This document shows positions 49,683-58,952 of a DNA stretch of 64,000 bases, one piece after another (position 1 is the first letter of the stretch; every line of letters begins with the position of its first letter). The DNA comes from Oryzicola mucosus (GTDB taxonomy: Bacteria; Pseudomonadota; Alphaproteobacteria; Rhizobiales; Rhizobiaceae), in contig NZ_JACVVX010000001.1 in NCBI RefSeq assembly GCF_014534685.1, forward strand, positions 1,132,501 to 1,196,500, written 5' to 3'. The position numbers were made by a program, and so were the translations under genes. The notes beneath the pieces are model-generated. The model had not been told where the DNA came from. It worked only from the letters and a program-made list of their open reading frames with translations, and ran no database searches.

Positions 49683-50129
49683 CTAGTTCCCAGTTCGTGT
49701 CGGAAGATCGTCCACGCTTACATCTTTGTAGGTCGTCTCCGCCGGGGCATCGACCTCATTAAGGCCAATGGCACGGTCGCTGGCTTCCACTGAAAATACG
49801 CTCTGCAGCGTGTAGTGGTCGTCATTGACGAGGTCGAAGCCCGTGTCGGCATAAATGCGGGACGGTTCACCCGGCTGCAGATACGCGATCTCGAACTGTC
49901 CATCGAGCACGAAGGTGGTCAGATTGCCCTCGGTTTCGTCGTTGTTGACGGCAAGCGTCAGGTCCAGTGCCACGCTCTTGCCGACTGCCTGCAGCAGAAA
50001 CGCTTCTAAGCGCGGAAAGTTTTCGTAGGTAACCTTCCCGGTTATGCGCGACAATTCTTCCGCGTCCGCCGCCGCCGTGCCAAAGGCAAACAGTGCCGAT
50101 GCCAGTGCAAGCGCGACGGCCGGATGCAT
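49683..50129 (-). CDS. Hypothetical periplasmic protein coupled to cobS
   Basis: The 148-residue protein has a signal peptide ([20 protein letters not shown], cleavage near ADA) and an acidic beta-rich mature domain (ITGKVTYENFPRLEAFLLQA, VNNDETEGNLTTFVLDGQFE). I recognise no family. Its ATG at 50129 overlaps the cobS stop by one base (TGATG), so it is translationally coupled to cobS. The tight coupling with a cobaltochelatase subunit is curious because the product is exported. Confidence 0.8.
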   Translation of the reverse strand: MHPAVALALASALFAFGTAAADAEELSRITGKVTYENFPRLEAFLLQAVGKSVALDLTLAVNNDETEGNLTTFVLDGQFEIAYLQPGEPSRIYADTGFDLVNDDHYTLQSVFSVEASDRAIGLNEVDAPAETTYKDVSVDDLPTRTGN

Positions 50130-51115
50130 CAGGAAAGCACCACATTGGCGGCGCTCTCGGGCAGGTCCTGGCCGAAGGCGCGCTGGTAGAATTCCGCCAC
50201 CACCGAACGTTCGAGTTCGTCGCACTTGTTGAGGAAGGTCAGCCGGAAGGCCATACCGACATCGCCGAAAATCTCGGCGTTCTCGGCCCAGGTGATGACC
50301 GTGCGCGGGCTCATGACCGTCGACAGGTCGCCATTGATGAAGGCCGAACGGGTCATGTCGGCCACGCGGACCATCTTGTTGACGATCTCCTTGCCCTTGG
50401 CGTCGCGATAATGCTTCGCCTTGGCGACGACGATGTTCACTTCATTGTCGTGCGGAAGGTAGTTCAGCGTGGTGACGATGGACCAGCGGTCCATCTGGGC
50501 CTGATTGATCTGTTGCGTGCCGTGATAGAGGCCCGTCGTGTCGCCGAGACCGACCGTGTTGGCAGTGGAGAAGATGCGGAAGGCGGGGTGCGGACGAATC
50601 ACGCGGCTCTGGTCGAGCAATGTCAGGCGGCCGGAGGATTCCAGGACGCGCTGGATCACGAACATCACGTCCGGGCGGCCGGCGTCGTATTCGTCGAAGA
50701 CGAGTGCGACATTATGCTGGTACGCCCAGGGCAGGATGCCGTCCTTGAATTCTGTGATCTGCATGCCTTCCTTGACGACGATGGCATCCTTGCCGACGAG
50801 GTCGATACGGCTGACATGGCTGTCGAGATTGACGCGAACGCAAGGCCAGTTGAGCCGGGCCGCAACCTGCTCGATATGGGTCGACTTGCCGGTGCCGTGA
50901 TAACCCGAAACCATGACGCGGCGGTTGTAGGCAAAGCCCGCCAGGATCGCCAAGGTGGTCGCCTTGTCGAAAAGATAATCCGGATCGACATCGGGCACAT
51001 GCTCGCTCGGCGCCGAATAGGCAGGCACTACCATCTTCGACTCGAAGCCGAATGTGTCCTTCACCGACACCGTCGTGTCTGGCAGATTTGCGATGTCGCG
51101 ATCGACCTTGTTCAT
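50129..51115 (-). CDS. cobS: Aerobic cobaltochelatase subunit CobS
   Basis: CobS (328 residues) is the MoxR-like AAA+ ATPase of the cobaltochelatase. Walker A is [11 protein letters not shown] at 70-80, Walker B VFDEYDAG at 139-146, sensor region [20 protein letters not shown]. The ATG at 51115 gives [20 protein letters not shown], the family start; the longer frame adds 14 residues. It sits between the J-domain protein gene and the coupled periplasmic gene. Confidence 0.97.
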   Translation of the reverse strand: MNKVDRDIANLPDTTVSVKDTFGFESKMVVPAYSAPSEHVPDVDPDYLFDKATTLAILAGFAYNRRVMVSGYHGTGKSTHIEQVAARLNWPCVRVNLDSHVSRIDLVGKDAIVVKEGMQITEFKDGILPWAYQHNVALVFDEYDAGRPDVMFVIQRVLESSGRLTLLDQSRVIRPHPAFRIFSTANTVGLGDTTGLYHGTQQINQAQMDRWSIVTTLNYLPHDNEVNIVVAKAKHYRDAKGKEIVNKMVRVADMTRSAFINGDLSTVMSPRTVITWAENAEIFGDVGMAFRLTFLNKCDELERSVVAEFYQRAFGQDLPESAANVVLS

Positions 51116-51230
51116 GACGTCTCCACGCGCGAAGACCGTGCTTCGCCGGCAATCCAATTGTCTTCGGTGGCGGTCTTAAAGACTTTTCCGAACGGATGAA
51201 AGTTGGAAAACGCAGCCAACCGTTTCTGGC

Positions 51231-51857
51231 TCAACACAATCCCGCCTGTTTGAGCACGCGATAGGCCTGCAGCACCTCGCCAAGCCGGTCTTCCGAGCCG
51301 CGGTCGCCGCCATTGGCGTCGGGGTGATGCTGCTTGACCAGTTTTTTGTACTGGGCGCGGATATCTTCCGGAGTGGCTTTCACGTCGAGATTGAGCGTGG
51401 CCAGCGCCTTGGCTTCCAGCGGCTTGGCCTTGCGCTCGCGCGGCGCGGTCTTGGCGCCGCCTTCGAACAGACCATAGGGGTCGCGCATGCGGTTGTAATA
51501 GCCGGCCCGGCCCGAACGCAGCTTTGCGAAGTCGGGCGCCGAACGGGCGGCGTCGCCGCTGGTGCTGCTTGTGCCCATTGTCCAGGTCGGCCTGTGCCCC
51601 GTCATCGCCTCTTTCTGGAAGCGGGCGATTTCGGTGTCGGGTACCCCGGAGAAATAGTTGAAGCCCTTGTTGTACTCGCGGACATGATCGAAGCAGAACT
51701 GGAAATATTCGCCTTCTTTCATGCGGCCGACGGGTGCCTTATGGGTCCCCGGCTGGTTGCAGCCGTCCCATTGGCATATCGGCGCATGCGAGGCCGCCTC
51801 GGCTTTTTTGTCCGGGCGTACGCGAATCTTCTCGAAGTATTTCGAATAGGATTTCAT
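51231..51857 (-). CDS. J-domain (DnaJ-like) co-chaperone
   Basis: The 208-residue protein has a C-terminal J domain (ALATLNLDVKATPEDIRAQY, then KKLVKQHHPDANGGD with the HPD motif). The N-terminal half has CQWDGCNQPGTHKAP and FQFCFDHVREYNKGFNYFSG, with three cysteines and a His that could hold a metal. This form is common next to cobS in Rhizobiales; it is thought to be a DnaK partner for a specific client, possibly the chelatase (inference). It is 116 bases upstream of cobS on the same strand. Confidence 0.92.
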   Translation of the reverse strand: MKSYSKYFEKIRVRPDKKAEAASHAPICQWDGCNQPGTHKAPVGRMKEGEYFQFCFDHVREYNKGFNYFSGVPDTEIARFQKEAMTGHRPTWTMGTSSTSGDAARSAPDFAKLRSGRAGYYNRMRDPYGLFEGGAKTAPRERKAKPLEAKALATLNLDVKATPEDIRAQYKKLVKQHHPDANGGDRGSEDRLGEVLQAYRVLKQAGLC

Positions 51858-51923
51858 TTCGTCCCATTTATGGGGTTTTCGCAGTGCGAAACAAGAATTG
51901 ACATTTCGGAGTTGCGCACCTTA

Positions 51924-51972
51924 ACCGCTGATTTGCGGTAAAAAATGCAATCGCGTCATATATAGCATGACG
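51924..51972. promoter_or_regulatory. Two inverted repeats upstream of bolA
   Basis: ACCGC-TGATTT-GCGGT (51924-51939) and CGTCAT-ATATAGC-ATGACG (51954-51972) lie in the 156-base divergent region between the J-domain gene and bolA. Either could be a regulator binding site; I cannot match them to a known operator. Confidence 0.35.
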
Positions 51973-52013
51973 ATGAAGCGTGGGCCGCATTGATGTGATG
52001 AAAGGATGACGCA

Positions 52014-52316
52014 ATGTCCATACAGGCGACGATGGAAAACAAGCTGACGGAGCGGTTTCTGCCGGAGCGGCTGATCATCATCAATGAAAGCCACCTTCAT
52101 GCCGGCCATCATCACGAAGAATCGGGCCATCATGAGACTTATGACGGGACAGGGGAGACGCATTTCCGTGTCCGGATCGTCTCACCCCTGTTTGCCGGCA
52201 TGAGCCGAATCGATCGCCACCGGGCGGTCAACGAGTTGCTTTCGGCGGAATTGCAGGGCGGTGTTCATGCTTTGGCCATCGAGCCGGCGGCACCCGGAGA
52301 AGCAACCCGCTGGTAG
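52014..52316 (+). CDS. bolA: BolA family protein
   Basis: The 100-residue protein has the BolA fold with the helix-turn-helix-like loop: LTERFLPERLIIINESHLHA, GETHFRVRIVSPLFAGMSRI, DRHRAVNELLSAELQGGVHA. Histidines are dense (HAGHHHEESGHHETYDG), as in BolA proteins that bind a [2Fe-2S] cluster with a monothiol glutaredoxin. It is probably involved in iron-sulfur or iron homeostasis. The AAAGGATGACGCA before the ATG contains the ribosome binding site. Confidence 0.94.
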   Translation: MSIQATMENKLTERFLPERLIIINESHLHAGHHHEESGHHETYDGTGETHFRVRIVSPLFAGMSRIDRHRAVNELLSAELQGGVHALAIEPAAPGEATRW

Positions 52317-52361
52317 CCGGCCTTTTCTACCACGCTTTTACGCCTTCTACGAAGGCTCGCT

Positions 52362-53486
52362 TCACCGCTTGAGGCTGAGATCAAGGAAGGCGAGAACTTC
52401 CGAGGCCGGTACATCTTTGGCGATGAAGGACTGGCCGATGCCGCGCGTCAGGATGAAGGTCAGCGCGCCGCGTGATACCTTCTTGTCCTGTGTGATGAAG
52501 TTCAGCAGCGTTTCCGCATCGGGCAGGCCGCCGGGGATATCGGAAAGGCGCCAAGGCAGGCCGACCGCCTTGAGATGCGCCTCGACGCGAGAAGCGTCGT
52601 CGGGGCTCGCGAGATTGAGCCGGGCCGAAAAACGATAGGCGAGCGCCATGCCGATGGCCACGCCCTCGCCATGCACCAGGCGCGTGCTGTCATAGCCGGT
52701 TGCGCCTTCCAGCGCATGGCCGAAGGTGTGGCCGAGATTGAGCAGGGCGCGGTCGCCGGTCTCGAACTCGTCGCGGGCCACCACATCGGCCTTGGCGCGG
52801 CAAGATTGGGCAATCGCCTCGGCACGGGCGGGACCGCCGGAAAAAACCTCCTGCCAGTTGTTTTCTAGCCAGGCGAAGAAGTCCGGACGGTCGATCAGTC
52901 CGTATTTCGCAACCTCGGCATAACCGGCGCGGAATTCGCGCGGCGACAGCGTGTCGAGCGCCCCCGTGTCGGCCAGCACGACCTTGGGCTGGTGGAACAC
53001 GCCGATGAGGTTCTTGCCGCGCGGGCTGTTGATGCCGGTTTTGCCGCCGACCGAGGAATCGACTTGCGACAGCAGCGATGTCGGCATCTGGATGAAGTTC
53101 ATCCCGCGCCGCACGATGCCGGCGGCGAAGCCGGTCAGGTCACCGATGACGCCGCCGCCGAGCGCGATGACCGCGTCGCCGCGTTCCAGCCTGGCAGCGA
53201 TGACGTCGTCAACCACCTGCTGCAGCGCGTCGAAGTTCTTGGTCTTCTCGCCGGGCGCGAGCACGGTCGTGGTCGAAGCGGTGCTTGTCTTGTCCAGGGC
53301 CATGCGCAGTCTGTCGAGATGTCCGGCAGCCGCGAGATGCTCGTCGGTGACGATGGCGACGCGTGCCTTGGGCAGGCGCTTGGCGATTTCCTCTCCGGCG
53401 CGCTCGATCAGGCCCGGACCGATGAGGATGTCGTAGGAGCGCTCGCCGAGCCCGACTTCGACGGTGACGACATTGTGCGCGCTCAT
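52362..53486 (-). CDS. aroB: 3-dehydroquinate synthase
   Basis: AroB (374 residues) converts DAHP to 3-dehydroquinate, step two of the shikimate pathway, using NAD and a divalent metal. Visible motifs are [20 protein letters not shown] near residue 110, [20 protein letters not shown] near 145 and the metal-binding [17 protein letters not shown] near 250. Its ATG overlaps the aroK stop in ATGA, so the two are coupled. Confidence 0.97.
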   Translation of the reverse strand: MSAHNVVTVEVGLGERSYDILIGPGLIERAGEEIAKRLPKARVAIVTDEHLAAAGHLDRLRMALDKTSTASTTTVLAPGEKTKNFDALQQVVDDVIAARLERGDAVIALGGGVIGDLTGFAAGIVRRGMNFIQMPTSLLSQVDSSVGGKTGINSPRGKNLIGVFHQPKVVLADTGALDTLSPREFRAGYAEVAKYGLIDRPDFFAWLENNWQEVFSGGPARAEAIAQSCRAKADVVARDEFETGDRALLNLGHTFGHALEGATGYDSTRLVHGEGVAIGMALAYRFSARLNLASPDDASRVEAHLKAVGLPWRLSDIPGGLPDAETLLNFITQDKKVSRGALTFILTRGIGQSFIAKDVPASEVLAFLDLSLKR

Positions 53487-54097
53487 CCGATTGTCTCCGC
53501 CGGTGCCTGTTTTGGATTGCCGTCGAGGTGGCGTGCAATCGCTTCGATCACCTCGCCCGCGATGATTTCCTTGCGCTCATCGCGGGTCGGCACCGTCAGG
53601 TCGGCCAGCGCATAGACGGGATACCGCTCGTCCATCAGCTTGGCGAGGGTGCCGCGCGGGTCCGGGTTCTTCAGAAGCGGCCGGTTCTGCTTCTTGGCGA
53701 CGCGTTCCATCAGCAGGTCGAGCTCGGCCTTGAGCCAGACCGAAACGCCACGTTCGGCTATCGTCTGACGGGTCTGTGCGTTCATATAGGCGCCGCCACC
53801 GGTCGACAGGACCTGCGGGCCGGCCTCGAGAATGCGCCCGATGACGCGCTGTTCCAGCGCGCGAAATTCGCTTTCGCCATAGCGCTCGAAGAGTTCGGGG
53901 ACGGTCATGCGCGAAACCGATTCGATCTCATGGTCGCTGTCGGTGAAGGGAATCCCCAGCGTGTTGGCGACCTTGCGTCCAATGGCGGTCTTGCCAGCAC
54001 CCATCAGCCCGACAAAGACGATCGAGCGTTGCCCCAAATGAGACAGGATCGAGCTCTGTGTGGCTGCTGCCGCTGGTGTCGAGGTCTCGGATATCAT
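53483..54097 (-). CDS. aroK: Shikimate kinase
   Basis: AroK (204 residues) phosphorylates shikimate. It has P-loop [20 protein letters not shown] near residue 33, the shikimate-binding DSDHEIE, and [12 protein letters not shown] near 95 with the conserved GGG. The lid region and [16 protein letters not shown] follow. It is upstream of and coupled to aroB. The N-terminal 20 residues ([20 protein letters not shown]) are an extension typical of rhizobia. Confidence 0.97.
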   Translation of the reverse strand: MISETSTPAAAATQSSILSHLGQRSIVFVGLMGAGKTAIGRKVANTLGIPFTDSDHEIESVSRMTVPELFERYGESEFRALEQRVIGRILEAGPQVLSTGGGAYMNAQTRQTIAERGVSVWLKAELDLLMERVAKKQNRPLLKNPDPRGTLAKLMDERYPVYALADLTVPTRDERKEIIAGEVIEAIARHLDGNPKQAPAETIG

Positions 54098-54232
54098 AAC
54101 GCGCCTTTCGGGGCGGCTATGCGCATGAAAAGCCTCGTTGCGTCAAGCCGCCAAGGCCCATCGCGCCCTTGAAATGGCCGGATTGGCGTCCCATAACGGG
54201 CTAGGTTTTCGATTCACGGCACATCCCATCCC

Positions 54233-54382
54233 ATGCCGACACTCTTCCGATTTATCGTCACGCTCGCAGTCCTGGCCGGTGTCGTCTATGGCGCCATGTT
54301 TGCGCTGGTGATGTTCGTCGAGCCGCGGAAAGTGGAGCTTTCGGTGCCGATCGCGCCGGAAAAACTGAAGCCGCAGCCATGA
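54233..54382 (+). CDS. Small membrane protein coupled to xerD
   Basis: A 49-residue frame too short for most gene callers: ATG at 54233, stop at 54382, overlapping the xerD start in ATGA. It has one membrane helix ([20 protein letters not shown]) and a short soluble tail ([20 protein letters not shown]). Coupling to xerD, the normal codon use and the helix-plus-tail layout support a real gene. Function unknown. Confidence 0.75.
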   Translation: MPTLFRFIVTLAVLAGVVYGAMFALVMFVEPRKVELSVPIAPEKLKPQP

Positions 54383-55290
54383 GAAGCGGTGCGCGAATCG
54401 AGGCCTTCCTGGAGATGATGAGCGCGGAACGGGGGGCTGCCGAAAACACCTTGCTCAGCTATCGCCGCGACCTCGAAGACGCCTCCGCTCATATGGACGG
54501 GCGACTTGCGGAAGCCGATCCCGATGCGATCCGCACCTATCTCGACAGCATCGCCGCGCAAGGGTTCGCCGCCACCTCGCAGGCGCGGAAACTGTCGGCG
54601 ATACGGCAATTCTTCCGCTTCCTGTATGCCGAAGGTCTGCGCGCTGACGATCCGACCGGCACGCTCGACAGCCCGCGCAAGGACCGGCCGCTGCCCAAGA
54701 CGATGAGCGAAGCCGCCACCGGACGCCTGCTCGACCGTGCGGCACTGGAAGCCGCGGAGGCCGGCCCAGGCGAAGCGCTGGCCGCCAAGCGCATGCATGC
54801 GCTGGTCGAGGTGCTTTACGCCACCGGCTTGCGTGTTTCCGAACTGGTCGGCCTGCCGGTCTCTGTGGCGACGCGCGACGAGCGGTTCTTCGTGGTGCGC
54901 GGCAAGGGTAATAAGGAGCGCATGGTGCCGCTTTCGGGCAAGGCTCGGATTGCGATGCGGGTCTGGCTCGAGGAGCGCGCCCGTCATCCCAAGCTGGCGG
55001 AGAGCTCCTATCTGTTTCCGGCGTCGTCGGAGAGCGGGTATCTGTCCCGCCAGGTTTTCGGACGCGATCTCAAGGCGCTCGCCGCACGCGCCGGCATCGC
55101 TTCGGCGAAAATTTCTCCCCACGTTTTGCGCCACGCCTTTGCCAGCCACCTTCTGCAGAATGGCGCGGACCTTCGCGCGGTGCAGCAATTGCTCGGCCAT
55201 TCCGACATCTCCACCACCCAAATCTACACCCATGTGCTGGAGGAAAGGCTGCTTCGGCTGGTCAACGAACATCATCCGCTTGCCGATTAA
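54379..55290 (+). CDS. xerD: Tyrosine recombinase XerD
   Basis: XerD (303 residues) has the N-terminal SAM-like domain ([20 protein letters not shown]) and the catalytic RKHRH-Y set: Arg in [14 protein letters not shown], Lys in [41 protein letters not shown]. It should act with XerC (20862-21797) at dif, under FtsK control. It is coupled to the 49-residue upstream frame. Confidence 0.94.
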   Translation: MRSGARIEAFLEMMSAERGAAENTLLSYRRDLEDASAHMDGRLAEADPDAIRTYLDSIAAQGFAATSQARKLSAIRQFFRFLYAEGLRADDPTGTLDSPRKDRPLPKTMSEAATGRLLDRAALEAAEAGPGEALAAKRMHALVEVLYATGLRVSELVGLPVSVATRDERFFVVRGKGNKERMVPLSGKARIAMRVWLEERARHPKLAESSYLFPASSESGYLSRQVFGRDLKALAARAGIASAKISPHVLRHAFASHLLQNGADLRAVQQLLGHSDISTTQIYTHVLEERLLRLVNEHHPLAD

Positions 55291-55389
55291 GGTGCTTGCC
55301 GCTATGTGAGTGCCACGTTCCATTGGGTCGGGGGCTATGAAAACCCGTGTTCCCAGGTGTTTCCTTCCGGCGTTGTGGTCCGCGAGCGA

Positions 55390-56340
55390 ATGTATAACTA
55401 TCTCGATTTCGAAAAGCCTGTTGCCGATCTCGAAGGCAAAATCCTCGAACTGAAGAAGCTCGCCGAAAGCGGCGAAGCTGTCGATGTGGCCGAGGAAATC
55501 TCTCGGCTGGAGAAGCGCTCGCGCGATGCGCTGCGCGATGTCTACAAGGCGCTGACGCCCTGGCAGAAGGTGCAGGTGGCCCGCCATCCCGACCGGCCGC
55601 ACTGCGTCGACTACATCGCCGGGTTGTTCACCGATTTCACGCCGCTCGCCGGCGACCGTAACTTTGGCGAGGACAATGCCATCGTCGGTGGCTTCGCGCG
55701 CTTCAAGGGGCGGTCGGTTGCCGTGATCGGCCAGGAAAAAGGCTCCGACACCAAAAGCCGCATCAAGCATAATTTCGGCTCGGTCAGGCCGGAAGGTTAC
55801 CGAAAGGCGGTCCGCCTGATGGAGATGGCCGACAAGTTCGACATCCCGCTTATCACGCTGGTCGATACGGCCGGCGCCTATCCGGGCGTGGGTGCGGAAG
55901 AGCGCGGCCAGGCCGAAGCCATTGCGCGCTCGACCTCTGCCTGCCTCAAGCTGAAGGTGCCGTCCATCTCGGTGGTGATCGGCGAGGGCGGTTCGGGCGG
56001 TGCGATTGCGATTGCGACAGCAAATCGCGTCTACATGCTGGAGCATTCCATCTATTCCGTCATCTCGCCCGAGGGCGCGGCTTCGATCCTGTGGCGCGAC
56101 ACTACCCGTTCGCGGGATGCCGCCACCAACATGAAGATCACCGCGCAGGACCTTTTGGAACTCAAGGTGATCGACGCGATCGTGCCGGAACCGATGGGCG
56201 GGGCGCATCGCGCGCCGGAAGCGGTCATCACCGCTACCGGCGACCTGATCGAAAAGACGCTGGGCGATTTCGCCTCCCATCCCTTCGATTTCCGCGAACA
56301 GCGCCGCGAAAAATTCCTTAATATCGGCAGGAGCCTTTAG
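55390..56340 (+). CDS. accA: Acetyl-CoA carboxylase carboxyltransferase subunit alpha
   Basis: AccA (316 residues) forms the carboxyltransferase with AccD in fatty acid synthesis. It has [20 protein letters not shown] at the N-terminus, [40 protein letters not shown] and the acyl-CoA binding [20 protein letters not shown]. The ATG at 55390 is the family start; the longer frame from 55306 is the tail region of xerD and its 3' flank. It is 100 bases after xerD. Confidence 0.97.
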   Translation: MYNYLDFEKPVADLEGKILELKKLAESGEAVDVAEEISRLEKRSRDALRDVYKALTPWQKVQVARHPDRPHCVDYIAGLFTDFTPLAGDRNFGEDNAIVGGFARFKGRSVAVIGQEKGSDTKSRIKHNFGSVRPEGYRKAVRLMEMADKFDIPLITLVDTAGAYPGVGAEERGQAEAIARSTSACLKLKVPSISVVIGEGGSGGAIAIATANRVYMLEHSIYSVISPEGAASILWRDTTRSRDAATNMKITAQDLLELKVIDAIVPEPMGGAHRAPEAVITATGDLIEKTLGDFASHPFDFREQRREKFLNIGRSL

Positions 56341-56557
56341 GCCGTTCGCGGCTGAGCGCTTGACTTGGCGGATTCCACTCGCAAAATCGCCGTGAATGCT
56401 GCTAATGACTTTGCCGTGATCTGAGGATTCGTCTGTCTGCGATCGTGATGCAGTAAGGAATTTTCAAGGTTAACGGCCTAAATTTGAAGCAGTGGAAACC
56501 GCATCGCCTCGCAACCAGTTGTCGCGCGGCGATCGAGACGAAGACGAAACTGTTCGC

Positions 56558-57832
56558 ATGATTGCAAATGTCGCCCGTGCCGGACTGCTGATGACCGCTC
56601 TCGCGCTGGTCGGATGCTCCGAATCGTCTATGAATGATTTCTCGCCGAAAGCCCATAAGGCGCTTTCCGCCGAACTCGCCGCCGAAATGAAGGCGAAGGG
56701 CATGTCGCGCACATCGCCTATTCTGGCCCGCGTGTTCAAGGAAGAGGGCAAGGTCGAAATCTGGAAACAGAAGACCGACGGGCGCTATGCGGTGATCGCT
56801 GCCTACGACATCTGCAAATGGTCGGGAAAGCTTGGCCCGAAATTCACCGAGGGCGACCGGCAGGCGCCAGAGGGGTTCTATACGGTCCGTCCCGGACAGA
56901 TGAACCCGAACTCGCAATATCACCTGTCTTTCAACATCGGCTACCCGAATGCCTATGACAAGGTGAACGGCCGGACCGGCTCGAACCTGATGGTGCACGG
57001 CGCCTGTTCGTCGTCCGGCTGTTATTCAATGACCGACGACCAGATGGATCAGATTTATACCTTTGCACGCGACGCCTTCGATGGCGGGCAGAGGGAGTTC
57101 CAGATTCAGGCGTTTCCGTTCCGGATGACAGCCGCCAACATGGCGCGCTACCGCAAGGACCCCAACTACGCGTTCTGGAAGATGCTGAAGGAAGGCTACG
57201 ACCACTTCGAGATCACCAAGGTGCCGCCGAAGGTCGATGTCTGCGAGAAGCGCTACGTCTTCAATCGCGAAGTTTCAGGCGATGCGAAATTCGATGCCGC
57301 GGGTGCTTGCCCTGCGAGCACGCAGCCCGCATCGCTGGTGACGGCCTACCAAAGTTACCAGAAGAAGTATGACGCGGCGTTCACCAGCGCGAGTGCTGTC
57401 TGGAGCCGTTCCGCAGCGCCCGCGCCAAGCATCGCCGGCATCAAGGAAGCTTCGCTGGTGTCGGAATGGACAAAGAAGCGTGCGCGCGGCGAGCGCGTTC
57501 CGCTCGATCCGCCTTCGCTCAATGGTGATGGGACTGTGACCGTGACCGAACGCATGGGCCGCATCGACTCCGCCGCCGGTCGACGCATGGCTGCTCTCGA
57601 AGCCAAAGAGGAAGCCAAGAAGAAGGCTGCGGAAGAAAAGGCCCGTGCCGTTGCCGAAGCAAAGGCCGCGAAAGCCATCGCCGCGGCTCCGGTGACCACT
57701 GCATCCATCCCGGCGCCCGCTCCGGTGATCGTCCAGACGCCGCAGCAGGAAGTGGTGCAGGAAGCGCGCGGCTTCGGATTGCCGAGCGCGGATGCGGTGA
57801 AGAAGCGCCTGCTCGGCATGTTCGGCGGCTAA
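56558..57832 (+). CDS. L,D-transpeptidase (YkuD/YafK-like) lipoprotein
   Basis: The 424-residue protein has a lipoprotein signal (LMTALALVGCSES, lipid-attached Cys near residue 21), a YkuD-type catalytic domain with LMVHGACSSSGCYSMTDD (HG...SGC, catalytic Cys), and a C-terminal Ala/Lys/Glu-rich coiled region (AALEAKEEAKKKAAEEKARA) before a 40-residue tail. It should be tethered to the outer or inner membrane and act on peptidoglycan, such as YafK-like linkage cleavage. A CTTGAC (56359) with CAAAAT 17 bases later could be its promoter. The ATG at 56558 begins the signal. Confidence 0.92.
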   Translation: MIANVARAGLLMTALALVGCSESSMNDFSPKAHKALSAELAAEMKAKGMSRTSPILARVFKEEGKVEIWKQKTDGRYAVIAAYDICKWSGKLGPKFTEGDRQAPEGFYTVRPGQMNPNSQYHLSFNIGYPNAYDKVNGRTGSNLMVHGACSSSGCYSMTDDQMDQIYTFARDAFDGGQREFQIQAFPFRMTAANMARYRKDPNYAFWKMLKEGYDHFEITKVPPKVDVCEKRYVFNREVSGDAKFDAAGACPASTQPASLVTAYQSYQKKYDAAFTSASAVWSRSAAPAPSIAGIKEASLVSEWTKKRARGERVPLDPPSLNGDGTVTVTERMGRIDSAAGRRMAALEAKEEAKKKAAEEKARAVAEAKAAKAIAAAPVTTASIPAPAPVIVQTPQQEVVQEARGFGLPSADAVKKRLLGMFGG

Positions 57833-57840
57833 GCCCTGCT

Positions 57841-58092
57841 TTGGGCGACGGCACCGACATCTACGATTTGAGAGGGCTGAACTGTCCTCTCCCCGTGCTG
57901 AAGGCCCGCAAGCGTCTTTCGGCGATGCGACCGGGGGAACAACTCTGGCTGGAGACCACCGATCCGCTGGCTGTAATCGACATTCCGGCTTTTTGCGTCG
58001 AGGATGGGCATCGCCTGATTTCCAGCGACGCGGTCGAAGGCGGACGCCGCTTCCGTATCGAACGCGGTCCGACGCGGGCCGCAGCCACTTAA
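57841..58092 (+). CDS. TusA-like sulfur carrier protein
   Basis: The 83-residue protein has the TusA core: IYDLRGLNCPLPVLKARKRL with the sulfur-accepting Cys in NCPLPV, then PGEQLWLETTDPLAVIDIPA. A second Cys (AFCVEDG) is unusual. It is one of the small TusA/YedF/SirA proteins, which hand sulfur to tRNA thiolation or molybdenum cofactor enzymes. The start is a TTG at 57841, as no ATG or GTG precedes the conserved region. It starts eight bases after the L,D-transpeptidase. Confidence 0.9.
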   Translation: MGDGTDIYDLRGLNCPLPVLKARKRLSAMRPGEQLWLETTDPLAVIDIPAFCVEDGHRLISSDAVEGGRRFRIERGPTRAAAT

Positions 58093-58108
58093 GCCAAATC
58101 GCCAGCCG

Positions 58109-58489
58109 TCAGACGAGTTTCAGCTTCTTGTCGAACAGGCTCAGCACCCTCGCGAGCTCGTGGCCGCGCTTGAGGATAGCTCCGCCGGTCGCCAAGATGG
58201 CATAGGCGCCTTGCCTGCGGGCCATTTGGGGATCCTTGACGATCTGGTAGAGCGGATGCTCGCTGGCGCGGCGATAGACCGAAAAGACGGCCCGGTCGGG
58301 CGTGTGGTCGATGGCGTAGTCCCGCCACTCGTTCGCGGCAACCATGCGGCCATAGAGTCGGAGAATCTGGTCGAGTTCCCGACGGTCGAATGAAACCGGC
58401 ATCTGCAGGCGCTGCCGTCGGACTTCGTTCAGGGGAACGAGGACATTGGATGTTTCGACATCCTCGGGGCTCTCTGCGCGGTCGACCAT
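58109..58489 (-). CDS. DUF2794 domain protein
   Basis: The 126-residue protein matches the alphaproteobacterial DUF2794 family: SFDRRELDQILRLYGRMVAA, NEWRDYAIDHTPDRAVFSVY, then RRASEHPLYQIVKDPQMARR and GGAILKRGHELARVLSLFDK. Function unknown. The ATG at 58489 follows AGGGAGGA; a TTG one codon earlier is less likely. It converges with the TusA-like gene, with 16 bases between. Confidence 0.9.
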   Translation of the reverse strand: MVDRAESPEDVETSNVLVPLNEVRRQRLQMPVSFDRRELDQILRLYGRMVAANEWRDYAIDHTPDRAVFSVYRRASEHPLYQIVKDPQMARRQGAYAILATGGAILKRGHELARVLSLFDKKLKLV

Positions 58490-58689
58490 CAATCCTCCCT
58501 CTCCGGAACAGACGATGCCGAATCGTCGCGCGTTCAGCTGGGAAAATCAACCCTTCGTTGGGATCATTGATAGAGCCGGCAAATCACCCCTCGGCGCCAG
58601 TTTTAAGATGTAAAAAGAGTTCCCTCGCATAGCGGTCACGATTGCACACATACTGTTGAAATTGGTGATTCTGCGCCACATTCCTGCCG

Positions 58690-58900
58690 CATTTTATCCG
58701 CGTTGAGGCCCCATTGTGCGATGAATTTACGGGTGTTGCCTGAGACGGTTCGGTCCGGCACTGGCTCGTAACCCCAAGCCCCCCGCCCACGAGCCCGCGT
58801 CGGATCGAACCAACCTCGGCCTTTCTTCGGGCCGGGTGCGACGATCCCAAAATCTAAATGGCCGATGTTGGACAGCAAGCCGACATCGGCCTTTTCTTTG
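58690..58900 (+). ncRNA. Candidate structured RNA with its own terminator
   Basis: The region after the DUF2794 gene lacks a convincing protein gene but holds a long rod: CTGAG (58740-58744) pairs with CTCGG (58815-58819), GGTTCGGTCCG (58747-58757) with CGGATCGAACC (58801-58811), and GGCTCGT (58763-58769) with ACGAGCC (58789-58795), giving about 23 pairs with small interior loops. The plus strand ends in a terminator hairpin at 58860-58899. No plus-strand gene upstream can use that terminator, because the minus-strand DUF2794 gene intervenes. A rod with interior loops is the general shape of 6S RNA, but I could not confirm family identity. The 5' end is not defined. Confidence 0.4.
58860..58899 (+). 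terminator. Rho-independent terminator of the plus-strand candidate RNA
   Basis: GGCCGATGT (58860-58868) and ACATCGGCC (58883-58891) form a perfect nine-base-pair stem with a 14-base loop, followed by TTTTCTTTG on the plus strand. On the minus strand the sequence after the stem is ATTTAGATTTT, weaker. Confidence 0.7.
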
Positions 58901-58925
58901 CGTCTTGTCCAACCGAATTCTGGGC

Positions 58926-58952
58926 AAAAAAAGAGCCGCAACGAAGCGGCTC
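58926..58952 (-). terminator. Rho-independent terminator on the minus strand
   Basis: The stem GAGCCGC / GCGGCTC (58933-58939 and 58946-58952) with an AACGAA loop is followed on the minus strand by seven T (58926-58932). Confidence 0.9.

Noticed and set aside
54286-56280. Minus-strand frame of 664 codons opposite xerD and accA
   Set aside because: It is antisense to two well-supported genes and has a His/Arg-rich composition without known motifs.
58795-58820. tRNA T-loop-like sequence (GGATCGAACC)
   Set aside because: The T-stem does not pair correctly on either strand and no D-arm or anticodon arm can be placed; the bases belong to the long rod instead.
58636-58941. 101-codon minus-strand frame in the 58.5-59.1 kb gap
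   Set aside because: It uses codons (CGA, GGG, TCA) atypical of the neighbours, spans a terminator hairpin and the rod-forming sequence, and shows no family; an RNA explanation fits the sequence better, but I cannot exclude a real or decayed gene.
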